From: Methylococcales bacterium
GTDB lineage: Bacteria > Pseudomonadota > Gammaproteobacteria > Methylococcales > UBA1147
Length of the DNA stretch: 7,480 bases
Assembly: GCA_024958995.1 (NCBI GenBank)
Contig: JANXGZ010000117.1
Location: forward strand, 1-7,480
Direction: 5' to 3'
A program made the translations under genes and the position numbers. Positions 1 to 6,373 of the stretch are shown piece by piece. How positions within the stretch are numbered: the stretch's first letter is position 1; each line of letters opens with the position of its first letter. The notes below the pieces were generated by a model. It did not search any database, had not been told where the DNA came from, and saw only the letters and a program-made list of their open reading frames with translations.

Positions 1-2163
1 TGTGTGAAAAGCGTGGAAGATGCCCTGAAGGAAGTCGAGGGCGTTGAGTCTGCCGAGGTCAACTTTGCCGATCATTCGGCCACCGTGTACGGCGGGATCG
101 ATGTCGACCTCATCAGAGGGGCACTGAGAGCCGCGGGTTACGACGCCGCTGTCATGGAAGGTATGAAAGATCCAGCGGACGAAGAGAATCTAGAATTCGA
201 ACGCTACCGGCAATTGTTGAAAAAAGCGGTTGTCGCGGGGCTTGCCGGTCTACCTCTCATGCTGGGGAGACACCTGGATCTTCTGCCTGTAGCGGGCGGA
301 GGGGAGGCAAGTGACTTCTGGATTCTGGTAGCTGGGGTTACGCTGGTGATCATGGTCTATTCCGGAGGGCATTTCTATCGCGGCGCAATAAACGCGCTGC
401 GCCAAGGCCAGGCGAGCATGGATAGCCTGATCGCGATGGGTACGGGCGCAGCCTGGGTTTACTCGACAGTGGTGACCGGGTTCGCGTCAGGTCTGCCGGT
501 GCTGGCCAAACATGCCTATTTCGAGGCGGCCGTGATCATCCTGGCTTTCATCAACCTCGGGGCTGCTCTAGAAACCCGTGCCCGGGGCAAGACCAGTGGC
601 GCCATTCGGGAACTCATGGGCCTACAGCCGGACACGGCTCGAGTCGTCAGAGACGGCAAAGAAATGGATATCCCCATCGAGAAGGTGGGGCTCGAAGAAG
701 TGCTACGCGTTCGCCCTGGAGAGAAGATTGCGGTCGATGGAATCGTTGTGCAAGGCCAGTCGGCGATCGATGAATCCATGCTGACCGGGGAACCGGTGCC
801 AGTCGAAAAACACGAGGGCGACGAAGTGGTAACCGGCAGCGTCAACCAGGCTGGGACCTTGCTGTATAAGGCAACCCGTATCGGACGGGATACGGTGCTC
901 GCAAAGATCGTGGAAAGTGTCAGGCAGGCGCAGGGAAACAGGCCTGAGATTGCCAGACTAGTAGACCGTGTTGCTGCCGTGTTCGTGCCGGTCGTGATCG
1001 GCATTGCATGCCTGACTTTTCTGGTCTGGATGAGTTTCGGACCAGAACCTGCCCTCGCTTACGCTTTTGTAACCGCAATGACCGTACTTCTGATCGCCTG
1101 CCCCTGTGCGCTGGGACTTGCTACACCCATTTCGGTAATGGTTGCTGTTGGGCGGGCCGCAAGGTCCGGAATATTGATCCGTAACGGGGAAGCGCTTCAG
1201 ACCGCAGAAAAGATTACTTGTGTGGTATTCGATAAAACGGGCACGGTGACCGAAGGGAGACCAAGCGTTTCAGCAGTTGAATCGGCTGCCGGCTGGAGCC
1301 CGGAACGGGTGTTGCAGGCGGCGGCAAGTCTCGAAGTCGGGTCTGAACATCCGCTGGCGAGAGCCGTGCTTGATGCATCCGGGTCGAAAAATATCGAGCC
1401 GACGGCGGTTTCCGGATTCGAGGCGTACACTGGTCGCGGGGTGTCGGGGGCCATGGAACAACAAACGATGTTTCTCGGAAACCTGGAGCTGATCGAATCG
1501 AACGACATTGAAGTCGGGGCTTTTTCCGGACTGGTTGAAAGGTATGCGGAAAAGGGAGAAACACCCGTACTGCTGGCTACCTGCACCGAAGTGGTAGGAT
1601 TGCTTTCCATCGCCGACCGGGTCAAGGAGGGTTCGTTTCAGGCGGTTGCCGCGCTCGGCCCTGCAGGAATCCGGGTTCTGATGGTGACCGGGGATAACGA
1701 AAAGACGGCTCGTACAATTGCCGACAGGGTTGGGATCGCCGATGTGCGTAGCCGTGTGCTTCCTGAGGACAAGGCTTCGGTGATCAGGATTTTGCAGGAA
1801 GAGGGTGAAGTTGTCGCGATGGTCGGGGACGGGATCAATGATGCCCCGGCGCTTGCCCAGGCAGATGTCGGCTTTGCGATCGGAACGGGGACTGACGTCG
1901 CGATCGAGAGTGCAGATGTGGTCCTGATGCAGGGCTCCCTTGGCAAGGTACCCGAGACCATCGATCTTTCGAGAAAAACACTGCGGAATATCAGGCAGAA
2001 CCTGGTCGGTGCGTTTGTCTACAATGTCTTGAGTATCCCGATTGCCGCCGGGGTGCTTTACCCTGTGTTCGGTATCCTGTTAAATCCGATGATCGCGGGA
2101 GCGGCCATGGCCATGTCCTCGGTCACCGTGGTGACCAATGCCAACCGTTTACGCTGGTTGTGA
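1..2163 (+). CDS. copA: Cu(+)-exporting P1B-type ATPase, 5' end cut by window
   Basis: This inner-membrane pump uses ATP to export Cu(+) from the cytoplasm. The reading frame is open from base 1; the first codon is Cys, which fits the second Cys of the CxxC metal site of an HMA domain, so the true start lies upstream and the GTG at 4 is not the start. Numbering from the first visible codon, the rest of the HMA domain spans about 1-48 and eight hydrophobic segments follow (near 75, 105, 145, 175, 325, 360, 670 and 698). The actuator TGE is at 262-264, the transport motif CPC at 367-369, the phosphorylated Asp of DKTGT at 411, the HP motif at 450-451 and GDGIND at 609-614. YN in the seventh and MxxSS (703-707) in the eighth membrane segment are the Cu(+)-type signatures, as opposed to Zn/Cd pumps. 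The number of HMA domains cannot be judged. No copper chaperone or CueR-type regulator is visible in the window. Confidence 0.95.
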   Translation, partial: CVKSVEDALKEVEGVESAEVNFADHSATVYGGIDVDLIRGALRAAGYDAAVMEGMKDPADEENLEFERYRQLLKKAVVAGLAGLPLMLGRHLDLLPVAGGGEASDFWILVAGVTLVIMVYSGGHFYRGAINALRQGQASMDSLIAMGTGAAWVYSTVVTGFASGLPVLAKHAYFEAAVIILAFINLGAALETRARGKTSGAIRELMGLQPDTARVVRDGKEMDIPIEKVGLEEVLRVRPGEKIAVDGIVVQGQSAIDESMLTGEPVPVEKHEGDEVVTGSVNQAGTLLYKATRIGRDTVLAKIVESVRQAQGNRPEIARLVDRVAAVFVPVVIGIACLTFLVWMSFGPEPALAYAFVTAMTVLLIACPCALGLATPISVMVAVGRAARSGILIRNGEALQTAEKITCVVFDKTGTVTEGRPSVSAVESAAGWSPERVLQAAASLEVGSEHPLARAVLDASGSKNIEPTAVSGFEAYTGRGVSGAMEQQTMFLGNLELIESNDIEVGAFSGLVERYAEKGETPVLLATCTEVVGLLSIADRVKEGSFQAVAALGPAGIRVLMVTGDNEKTARTIADRVGIADVRSRVLPEDKASVIRILQEEGEVVAMVGDGINDAPALAQADVGFAIGTGTDVAIESADVVLMQGSLGKVPETIDLSRKTLRNIRQNLVGAFVYNVLSIPIAAGVLYPVFGILLNPMIAGAAMAMSSVTVVTNANRLRWL

Positions 2164-2222
2164 TCGGCGAGAGGATTGGCACCCGTTACGCAGACAGCGT
2201 CGGCTAGCTTCAATGCATTAGC

Positions 2223-2252
2223 ATGGCCCGTAATGTTAAAATTACAGGCTAT
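2223..2252. repeat. Inverted repeat (12-base arms, 6-base loop) between copA and yebC
   Basis: The left arm ATGGCCCGTAAT (2223-2234) and right arm ATTACAGGCTAT (2241-2252) flank the loop GTTAAA. Ten of twelve positions are Watson-Crick pairs; G2225/T2250 would be a wobble pair in RNA and C2229/A2246 is a mismatch. No T-run follows, so it is a poor intrinsic terminator. It overlaps an extended -10-like element at 2234-2242, so it could be an operator, or an RNA hairpin at the copA transcript end. The symmetry is seen directly; the role is inferred. Confidence 0.5.
2234..2242 (+). promoter_or_regulatory. Candidate extended -10 element upstream of yebC
   Basis: TGTTAAAAT fits the extended -10 pattern TGnTATAAT, with five of six matches in the hexamer TAAAAT (2237-2242). 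The region 17 bases upstream (around 2213-2219) has no good -35 hexamer, which is tolerated in extended -10 promoters. A transcript would start near 2249 and have a leader of about 60 bases before yebC. The element lies in the loop and right arm of the inverted repeat at 2223-2252. This is a prediction from pattern only. Confidence 0.35.
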
Positions 2253-2253
2253 C

Positions 2254-2281
2254 CGGACAAATCATCAGACTGGGCTTTAAT
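2254..2281 (+). promoter_or_regulatory. Candidate sigma70-type promoter for the yebC-ruv cluster
   Basis: CGGACA (2254-2259, four of six matches to TTGACA) is followed after 16 bases by TTTAAT (2276-2281, five of six matches to TATAAT). Transcription would start around 2288, about 20 bases before the yebC start codon. The stretch from about 2275 to 2310 is clearly AT-rich compared with the surrounding coding DNA, which fits a promoter. It competes with the extended -10 element just upstream; either or both could be used. Confidence 0.35.
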
Positions 2282-2308
2282 CTAAATTTATTCAAGCAGG
2301 GTTGTAAT

Positions 2309-3058
2309 ATGGCAGGTCATAGCAAGTGGGCAAATATTCGATTTCGCAAAGGCGCGCAGGATGCCAAGCGGGGAAAACTGTTTACCAAGCTGATACGGGA
2401 AATCGGCGTGGCAGTGAAAAATGGCGGAGGCCCGGACCCGATGAACAACCCGAGTCTTCGGTCTGTCATGGATAAGGCCCTGTCTAACAACATGAAGAGA
2501 GACACCATCGAAAACGCCATCAAGAAGGCGAGTGGCACCCAGGACGGAGTAAGTTATGACGAAGTCCGGTATGAAGGTTACGGACCGGGCGGCGTTGCAA
2601 TTCTTGTCGACTGCCTAACGGACAACAGGAACCGTACGGTTGCGGAAGTGCGGCATGCTTTTACCAAGGCCGGCGGAAACCTTGGAACCGAAGGTTCGGT
2701 TGGTTACATGTTCGAGAAACTCGGGCTCCTGACTTTTGCTGCCGAGCATGACGAAGATACGGTCATGGAAGCGGCACTGGAAGCCGGAGCAGAAGACGTG
2801 GTTCCTTTGCCTGACGGGTCGATCAATGTGACGACCAGCCCCGAGTACTTTCTGCCAGTGAAACAGGGTCTGATTGACGCCGGGCTTCAGCCGGAGAATT
2901 CGGAGATACTAATGAAAGCCGGTACCACGACCGTACTCGATGCCAAGGATGCCGAGAAGATGATTCGTTTGCAGGAACATCTCGAAGACCTTGACGATGT
3001 TCAGAATGTCTACTCCAATGCCGAGATCAGTGATGAGATTCTTGAAGGGATGTGCTGA
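2309..3058 (+). CDS. yebC: YebC/TACO1-family protein
   Basis: A cytoplasmic protein of 249 residues, the usual family length (about 245-250). It opens with the family hallmark MAGHSKWANI, followed by the basic stretch RFRKGAQDAKRGK (11-23). The middle has GYGPGG (90-95), DNRNRTVAEVRHAF (105-118) and GGNLGTEGSVGY (122-133). The end has the typical DDVQNVYSNAEISDE segment. The family was long annotated as a transcriptional regulator; the Pseudomonas aeruginosa member PmpR controls pqsR. More recent work links YebC/TACO1 proteins to relief of ribosome stalling, notably at proline-rich stretches. Which applies here cannot be told from sequence. The ATG at 2309 is fixed by the conserved N-terminus and has a short AGG-containing ribosome site at 2298-2301. 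It is the first gene of the cluster, 9 bases before ruvC, as in Pseudomonas. I (10)-R-F-R replaces the more usual I-K/Q-H-R. Confidence 0.95.
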   Translation: MAGHSKWANIRFRKGAQDAKRGKLFTKLIREIGVAVKNGGGPDPMNNPSLRSVMDKALSNNMKRDTIENAIKKASGTQDGVSYDEVRYEGYGPGGVAILVDCLTDNRNRTVAEVRHAFTKAGGNLGTEGSVGYMFEKLGLLTFAAEHDEDTVMEAALEAGAEDVVPLPDGSINVTTSPEYFLPVKQGLIDAGLQPENSEILMKAGTTTVLDAKDAEKMIRLQEHLEDLDDVQNVYSNAEISDEILEGMC

Positions 3059-3067
3059 ATCGAGATT

Positions 3068-3565
3068 ATGGCGCGAATCCTAGGTATTGATCCCGGGTCG
3101 AGAATCACTGGTTTTGGTGTCGTCGATACTGCAGCTGACGGACCCCAATACATTGCCAGCGGTTGTGTCCGAGTGACCGGCGAAGGCTTTCCGGACCGCC
3201 TAAAGCAAATTTTCGAGGGTATTGGCGAGGTGGTCAGCGAATTCGATCCGGATCAACTGGCGATCGAAAAGGTTTTTATGCACAAGAATGCCGATTCGGC
3301 GTTGAAACTCGGACAGGCACGTGGTGCCGCGATCTGTGCCGTCATTTCCAACCGGATCCCGGTTTATGAATATGCGGCGCGCCAGGTCAAGCAGGCCCTG
3401 GTAGGTAAAGGGAGTGCCGAGAAAAACCAAGTGCAGCATATGGTTCGCATCCTGCTGGGTCTGCAGGGCAAGTTGCAGACCGATGCAGCGGATGCGCTGG
3501 GTGTGGCCCTTTGTCACATACATTACCAGCAGACTCGGAAAAGACTTTCCGGGCAGGCCTCCTAG
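3068..3565 (+). CDS. ruvC: Holliday junction endonuclease RuvC
   Basis: RuvC is the dimeric resolvase that makes paired nicks in Holliday junctions after RuvAB branch migration. The 165-residue product is slightly shorter than the E. coli protein (173). The RNase H-like fold signature ILGIDPGSRITGFGVVD starts at residue 4. The four metal-binding acidic residues are all in place: D8, E67 (in AIEKVF), D139 and D142 (in QTDAADALGVALCH). The family segment NADSALKLGQARGA lies at 74-87, and QVKQALVGKGSAEKNQV at 107-123 matches the DNA-contact region. The start is 9 bases after the yebC stop, with only a weak GAG-type ribosome site (3062-3064), so translation may depend on ribosomes arriving from yebC. 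The gene looks intact and active. Confidence 0.96.
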   Translation: MARILGIDPGSRITGFGVVDTAADGPQYIASGCVRVTGEGFPDRLKQIFEGIGEVVSEFDPDQLAIEKVFMHKNADSALKLGQARGAAICAVISNRIPVYEYAARQVKQALVGKGSAEKNQVQHMVRILLGLQGKLQTDAADALGVALCHIHYQQTRKRLSGQAS

Positions 3566-3567
3566 TC

Positions 3568-3606
3568 GGTGGCAACATGAAGCAGGTTGTGATCCTTGTT
3601 GCAACC
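3568..3606. repeat. Imperfect inverted repeat in the ruvC-ruvA gap
   Basis: GGTGGCAAC (3568-3576) and GTTGCAACC (3598-3606) are complementary at eight of nine positions (mismatch G3571/A3603), with a 21-base loop. The repeat begins 3 bases after the ruvC stop and ends 29 bases before the ruvA TTG. There is no following T-run, so it is not a canonical terminator. It could be an RNA element modulating passage from ruvC to ruvA or protecting the mRNA, or it could be chance. Confidence 0.3.
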
Positions 3607-3623
3607 CGTGACGTGCGAATGGC

Positions 3624-3627
3624 GGAG
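3624..3627 (+). promoter_or_regulatory. Ribosome binding site supporting the ruvA TTG start
   Basis: GGAG at 3624-3627 lies 8 bases before TTG at 3636. The ruvA frame has an in-frame stop TGA at 3609-3611 and no ATG, GTG or TTG between it and 3636. The TTG is therefore the only start that keeps the conserved N-terminus. Confidence 0.65.
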
Positions 3628-3635
3628 ACGGCGGC

Positions 3636-4235
3636 TTGATCGGCTTTCTGCGGGGACGCCTGGTGGCAAAGGCTGCGCCAACCATGTTGCTCGACGTGAA
3701 TGGTGTGGGCTACGAAATCGAAGCGCCGATGTCGACTTTCTACAGCCTGCCTGAACTCGGTCAGGAAGTGCAATTGCATACGCATCTGGTCGTTCGAGAG
3801 GACGCCCACATCCTTTTCGGTTTCAGCAGCGACGCCGAACGCAGTCTGTTCAGAAGTCTGATCAAGGTCAACGGAGTCGGCGCGCGCCTAGCGCTGACCC
3901 TGCTTTCGGGTCTCAGCGTCGAGGAATTTCACCGCTGTGTTCAGGGTCACGATACAGCCTCGCTGGTCCGCCTACCAGGGATCGGCAAGAAGACGGCCGA
4001 ACGGCTGATTATAGAAATGCGGGATCGTTTGCCCGGGATCGAAGAATCGGGGACCTGGGCATCAACGATTCCCGGGAATGCTGTAAGTGTCCGTTCGGCG
4101 GTGCAGGAAGCACTCAGTGCCCTGCTGGCACTGGGCTACAAGAACAGCGATGCCCAACGAATGCTTAAACAGGTGCCAGTTGAAGGCAAAAGCAGCGAGC
4201 AAATCATTCGTTCTGCCCTGCAGTCGAGGGGATAA
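3636..4235 (+). CDS. ruvA: Holliday junction DNA helicase subunit RuvA (TTG start)
   Basis: RuvA binds four-way junctions as a tetramer and loads the RuvB motor on opposite arms. The product has 199 residues (E. coli 203). It begins MIGFLRGRLV, matching the family start, from an unusual TTG codon with a GGAG ribosome site. Domain I includes the acidic pin E55/D56 (in VVREDAH), which in E. coli lies at the junction centre. Two helix-hairpin-helix motifs follow: LIKVNGVGARLAL (75-87) and RLPGIGKKTAERLI (112-125). The flexible linker is at about 132-150, and domain III (about 151-199), with LSALLALGYKNSDAQRML, contacts RuvB. The gene follows ruvC after 70 bases and precedes ruvB by 20 bases. All functional regions are present. 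Confidence 0.96.
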   Translation: MIGFLRGRLVAKAAPTMLLDVNGVGYEIEAPMSTFYSLPELGQEVQLHTHLVVREDAHILFGFSSDAERSLFRSLIKVNGVGARLALTLLSGLSVEEFHRCVQGHDTASLVRLPGIGKKTAERLIIEMRDRLPGIEESGTWASTIPGNAVSVRSAVQEALSALLALGYKNSDAQRMLKQVPVEGKSSEQIIRSALQSRG

Positions 4236-4238
4236 ATG

Positions 4239-4246
4239 AAGGAGGT
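4239..4246 (+). promoter_or_regulatory. Near-consensus Shine-Dalgarno of ruvB
   Basis: AAGGAGGT lies 9 bases before the ATG at 4256 and is a full-length match to the anti-Shine-Dalgarno sequence. It is much the strongest ribosome site in the window, in contrast to the TTG start of ruvA immediately upstream. Confidence 0.8.
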
Positions 4247-4255
4247 CGGGACACA

Positions 4256-5293
4256 ATGATTGAGCAGGACAGGGTAATCACCGTCCATGGCGTGCAGGAA
4301 GATGAATCGGTCGATTCCGCGATCCGGCCGAAGCGTCTGAAGGATTATATCGGTCAGGAGCCGCTGCGCGAACAGATGGAAATCTTTGTCAGAGCAGCAC
4401 TGGAACGCGAGGAATCACTCGATCATGTCCTGATTTTCGGGCCGCCCGGATTAGGCAAGACGACTCTAGCCAAGATCATCGCGGTCGAAATGAATGTCAG
4501 CCTGAGACAGACTTCAGGGCCGGTACTAGAAAAGGCCGGTGACCTGGCCGCACTGCTGACCAACCTGGAATCCGGTGATGTTCTATTCATCGACGAGATT
4601 CATCGCCTCAGTCCCGTGGTCGAAGAAATTCTTTACCCGGCCATGGAGGACTACCAGCTTGACATCATGATCGGCGAAGGCCCTGCGGCCCGGTCCATTA
4701 AGCTTGATCTGCCACCTTTCACCCTGGTGGGTGCAACGACACGGGCCGGGTTGCTGACCTCTCCTCTAAGGGACCGTTTCGGGATCGTGCAGCGGCTCGA
4801 ATTCTATACGGTGGAAGAGTTGTCGACGATTGTGCTCAGGTCGTCAAGAATCCTGAATATCGAGGTGGATGAAGCTGCTGCGCGTGAGGTGGCTAGCCGT
4901 TCCCGCGGTACACCGCGAATCGCCAACAGGCTCCTGCGTCGTGTCAGGGACTATGCGCAGGTGAAGGCAGAGGGCAGGATCAATGCGGGAATTGCGGACC
5001 TGGCTCTGAGCATGCTGAAAGTGGATCGCAATGGTTTCGACCAGATGGATCGACGTTTGCTCAGGACCATGATCGAAAACTTTGATGGAGGCCCGGTTGG
5101 GCTGGACAGTCTGGCAGCTGCCATCAGCGAAGAACGGGGAACGATCGAAGACGTCGTCGAGCCGTACCTGATTCAGCAGGGGTACATCATGCGAACCCCG
5201 CGGGGCCGGGTAGCCACCCGGAATGCGTATCTGCACCTGGGGCTAAAACCACCGGCGGGTGGACAAGCGAACGGAGACCTGTTTGACCGATGA
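4256..5293 (+). CDS. ruvB: Holliday junction branch migration ATPase RuvB
   Basis: RuvB is the hexameric AAA+ motor that pulls DNA through the RuvA-bound junction. The protein has 345 residues (E. coli 336). The N-terminal segment RPKRLKDYIGQ (24-34) is typical. Walker A is GPPGLGKTT at 62-70 and Walker B is LFIDEIHRL at 110-118, with D113 and E114 as the Mg/ATP catalytic pair. Sensor 1 is in GATTRAG (159-165) and the arginine finger is in LRDRFGI (171-177, R174). Sensor 2 is in RGTPRIANRLLRRVRD (217-232). The C-terminal winged helix contains IEDVVEPYLIQQGY (297-310) and TPRGR (314-318), which contacts DNA. The ATG at 4256 is supported by the strong ribosome site. The stop overlaps the start of ybgC as ATGA, which links DNA repair genes to the Tol cluster in one likely transcript. 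Confidence 0.97.
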   Translation: MIEQDRVITVHGVQEDESVDSAIRPKRLKDYIGQEPLREQMEIFVRAALEREESLDHVLIFGPPGLGKTTLAKIIAVEMNVSLRQTSGPVLEKAGDLAALLTNLESGDVLFIDEIHRLSPVVEEILYPAMEDYQLDIMIGEGPAARSIKLDLPPFTLVGATTRAGLLTSPLRDRFGIVQRLEFYTVEELSTIVLRSSRILNIEVDEAAAREVASRSRGTPRIANRLLRRVRDYAQVKAEGRINAGIADLALSMLKVDRNGFDQMDRRLLRTMIENFDGGPVGLDSLAAAISEERGTIEDVVEPYLIQQGYIMRTPRGRVATRNAYLHLGLKPPAGGQANGDLFDR

Positions 5294-5700
5294 AGGACTT
5301 TCAGTGGCGGGTGCGTGTCTATTACGAGGACACGGATGCAGGGGGGGTTGTCTACTATGCCAATTACCTCAGGTTTTATGAACGAGCCAGAACGGAACGG
5401 CTAAGGGCCTGGGGTTACGAGCAGGATCAGATTCGCCAGGAAACCGGCCTGGTTTTTGCCGTTCGCTCCGTTACGGTAGACTACTTGCGGCCGGCACGCT
5501 TCAATGACCAACTGCTGGTTACTGCCGACGTTTTTAGGGTGAAACGCGCCAGTCTAGAATTTAGCCAGGAAATTACCTCTGAAGTAAGCTGCGAATTACT
5601 GTCGCGTGCGCGGATCAGGGTAGCCTGCGTCGACAGCGGAACCTTCACACCCCGCCCGATTCCGAACATGATGCTGGACAAGATTACCGATGACATCTGA
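5290..5700 (+). CDS. ybgC: Tol-Pal-associated acyl-CoA thioesterase YbgC
   Basis: A small cytoplasmic hotdog-fold thioesterase of 136 residues (E. coli 134). The active-site region VYYEDTDAGGVVYYANYL (10-27) is characteristic, with D16 as the expected catalytic Asp, followed by FYERARTERLR (29-39). Family members hydrolyse acyl-CoA or acyl-ACP thioesters; E. coli YbgC interacts with acyl carrier protein and phospholipid-synthesis enzymes, but its link to Tol-Pal function is not settled. VRSVTVDYLRPARFNDQL forms the second part of the fold and is well conserved. The start codon overlaps the ruvB stop by four bases and the end overlaps tolQ by 11 bases, so no separate promoter is needed. The position directly before tolQ is conserved across gammaproteobacteria and supports the assignment. 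Confidence 0.93.
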   Translation: MKDFQWRVRVYYEDTDAGGVVYYANYLRFYERARTERLRAWGYEQDQIRQETGLVFAVRSVTVDYLRPARFNDQLLVTADVFRVKRASLEFSQEITSEVSCELLSRARIRVACVDSGTFTPRPIPNMMLDKITDDI

Positions 5701-6373
5701 TGATTCGTTTTTTCAACTGATACTCGATGCCAGTTTCGTGGTGCAGGCCGTACTGCTGCTGCTGGTTGTCGTATCCTTGGCATCGTGGACATTCATTTTT
5801 TCTAAGCGCCAGGAGCTTCAGTCTGCCGAAATGGTTGCAGATGCGTTCGAGAACCGGTTCTGGTCGGGGATCGATCTGGCGGAATTGTACAAGCAGTTGA
5901 CCGCCGATCGCCATCAGGCCGCGGGCATGGAAAACCTTTTCATTGCCGGCTACCGCGAATTCGCAAGGCTGAGGCAGAAGGCAGATCGGGATACTGGGAT
6001 CTTGGTGGAAGGTTCCCAGAGAGCCATGCGGATCGCTCTTATGCGAGAGATGGACCTCATCGACGATCGACTTCCCTTTCTTGCAACTGTCGGCTCCACT
6101 AGTCCCTATGTCGGCCTGTTTGGCACTGTCTGGGGGATCATGAATTCCTTCCGGGCGCTTGGGGATGTTCAGCAGGCCACCCTCGCCATGGTGGCGCCAG
6201 GTATTGCCGAGGCCTTGATCGCGACCGCGATGGGCCTTTTTGCGGCGATCCCCGCTGTTGTCGCCTACAATCGTTTCGCAACCCGGGCGGAGCGTCTTTC
6301 GGGCCGTTACGAGGTTTTCACGGAGGAATTCGTGAATCTGCTACAGCGGCATGCGGGACCTCATGGCTCGTAG
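5690..6373 (+). CDS. tolQ: Tol-Pal system proton channel subunit TolQ
   Basis: TolQ is the inner-membrane subunit that, with TolR, forms the proton-driven motor energising TolA. The product has 227 residues (E. coli 230). Membrane segments appear at about 16-37, 130-152 and 168-193, with the large cytoplasmic loop between the first two, as expected for the ExbB/MotA/TolQ family. The second segment carries the family signature LATVGSTSPYVGLFGTVWGI (131-150) and the third the segment APGIAEALIATAMGLFAAIP (169-188). The T in ATVGST and the T in IATA lie where polar residues line the channel in relatives. The start lies inside the end of ybgC with no strong ribosome site, so coupling to ybgC translation is likely. 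The 3' end overlaps tolR. Confidence 0.96.
   Translation: MTSDDSFFQLILDASFVVQAVLLLLVVVSLASWTFIFSKRQELQSAEMVADAFENRFWSGIDLAELYKQLTADRHQAAGMENLFIAGYREFARLRQKADRDTGILVEGSQRAMRIALMREMDLIDDRLPFLATVGSTSPYVGLFGTVWGIMNSFRALGDVQQATLAMVAPGIAEALIATAMGLFAAIPAVVAYNRFATRAERLSGRYEVFTEEFVNLLQRHAGPHGS

Noticed and set aside
4..6. GTG at 4 as the start of the copper ATPase
   Set aside because: The frame is open from base 1 and begins within an HMA metal site, with a Cys codon first, so the gene extends upstream of the window.
516..1004. Long minus-strand open frame inside copA
   Set aside because: It is antisense to a clearly conserved ATPase; its product is a low-complexity Ser/Thr/Pro-rich translation with no recognisable domain.
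1197..1625. Overlapping minus-strand open frames inside copA
   Set aside because: Same reason: shadows of the conserved phosphorylation and nucleotide-binding domains, with no family features.
2164..2252. Rho-independent terminator after copA
   Set aside because: The dyad at 2223-2252 has an AT-rich inner stem and no T-run after it, so it lacks the key terminator feature.
3387..3809. Minus-strand open frame across ruvC, the gap and ruvA
   Set aside because: It covers conserved coding sequence of two genes on the other strand and has no recognisable protein family or ribosome site.
6351..6362. ATG at 6351 as the tolR start
   Set aside because: The downstream ATG at 6363 gives the conserved MAR start and the usual length of 142; the upstream codon has no ribosome site. 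It remains possible.
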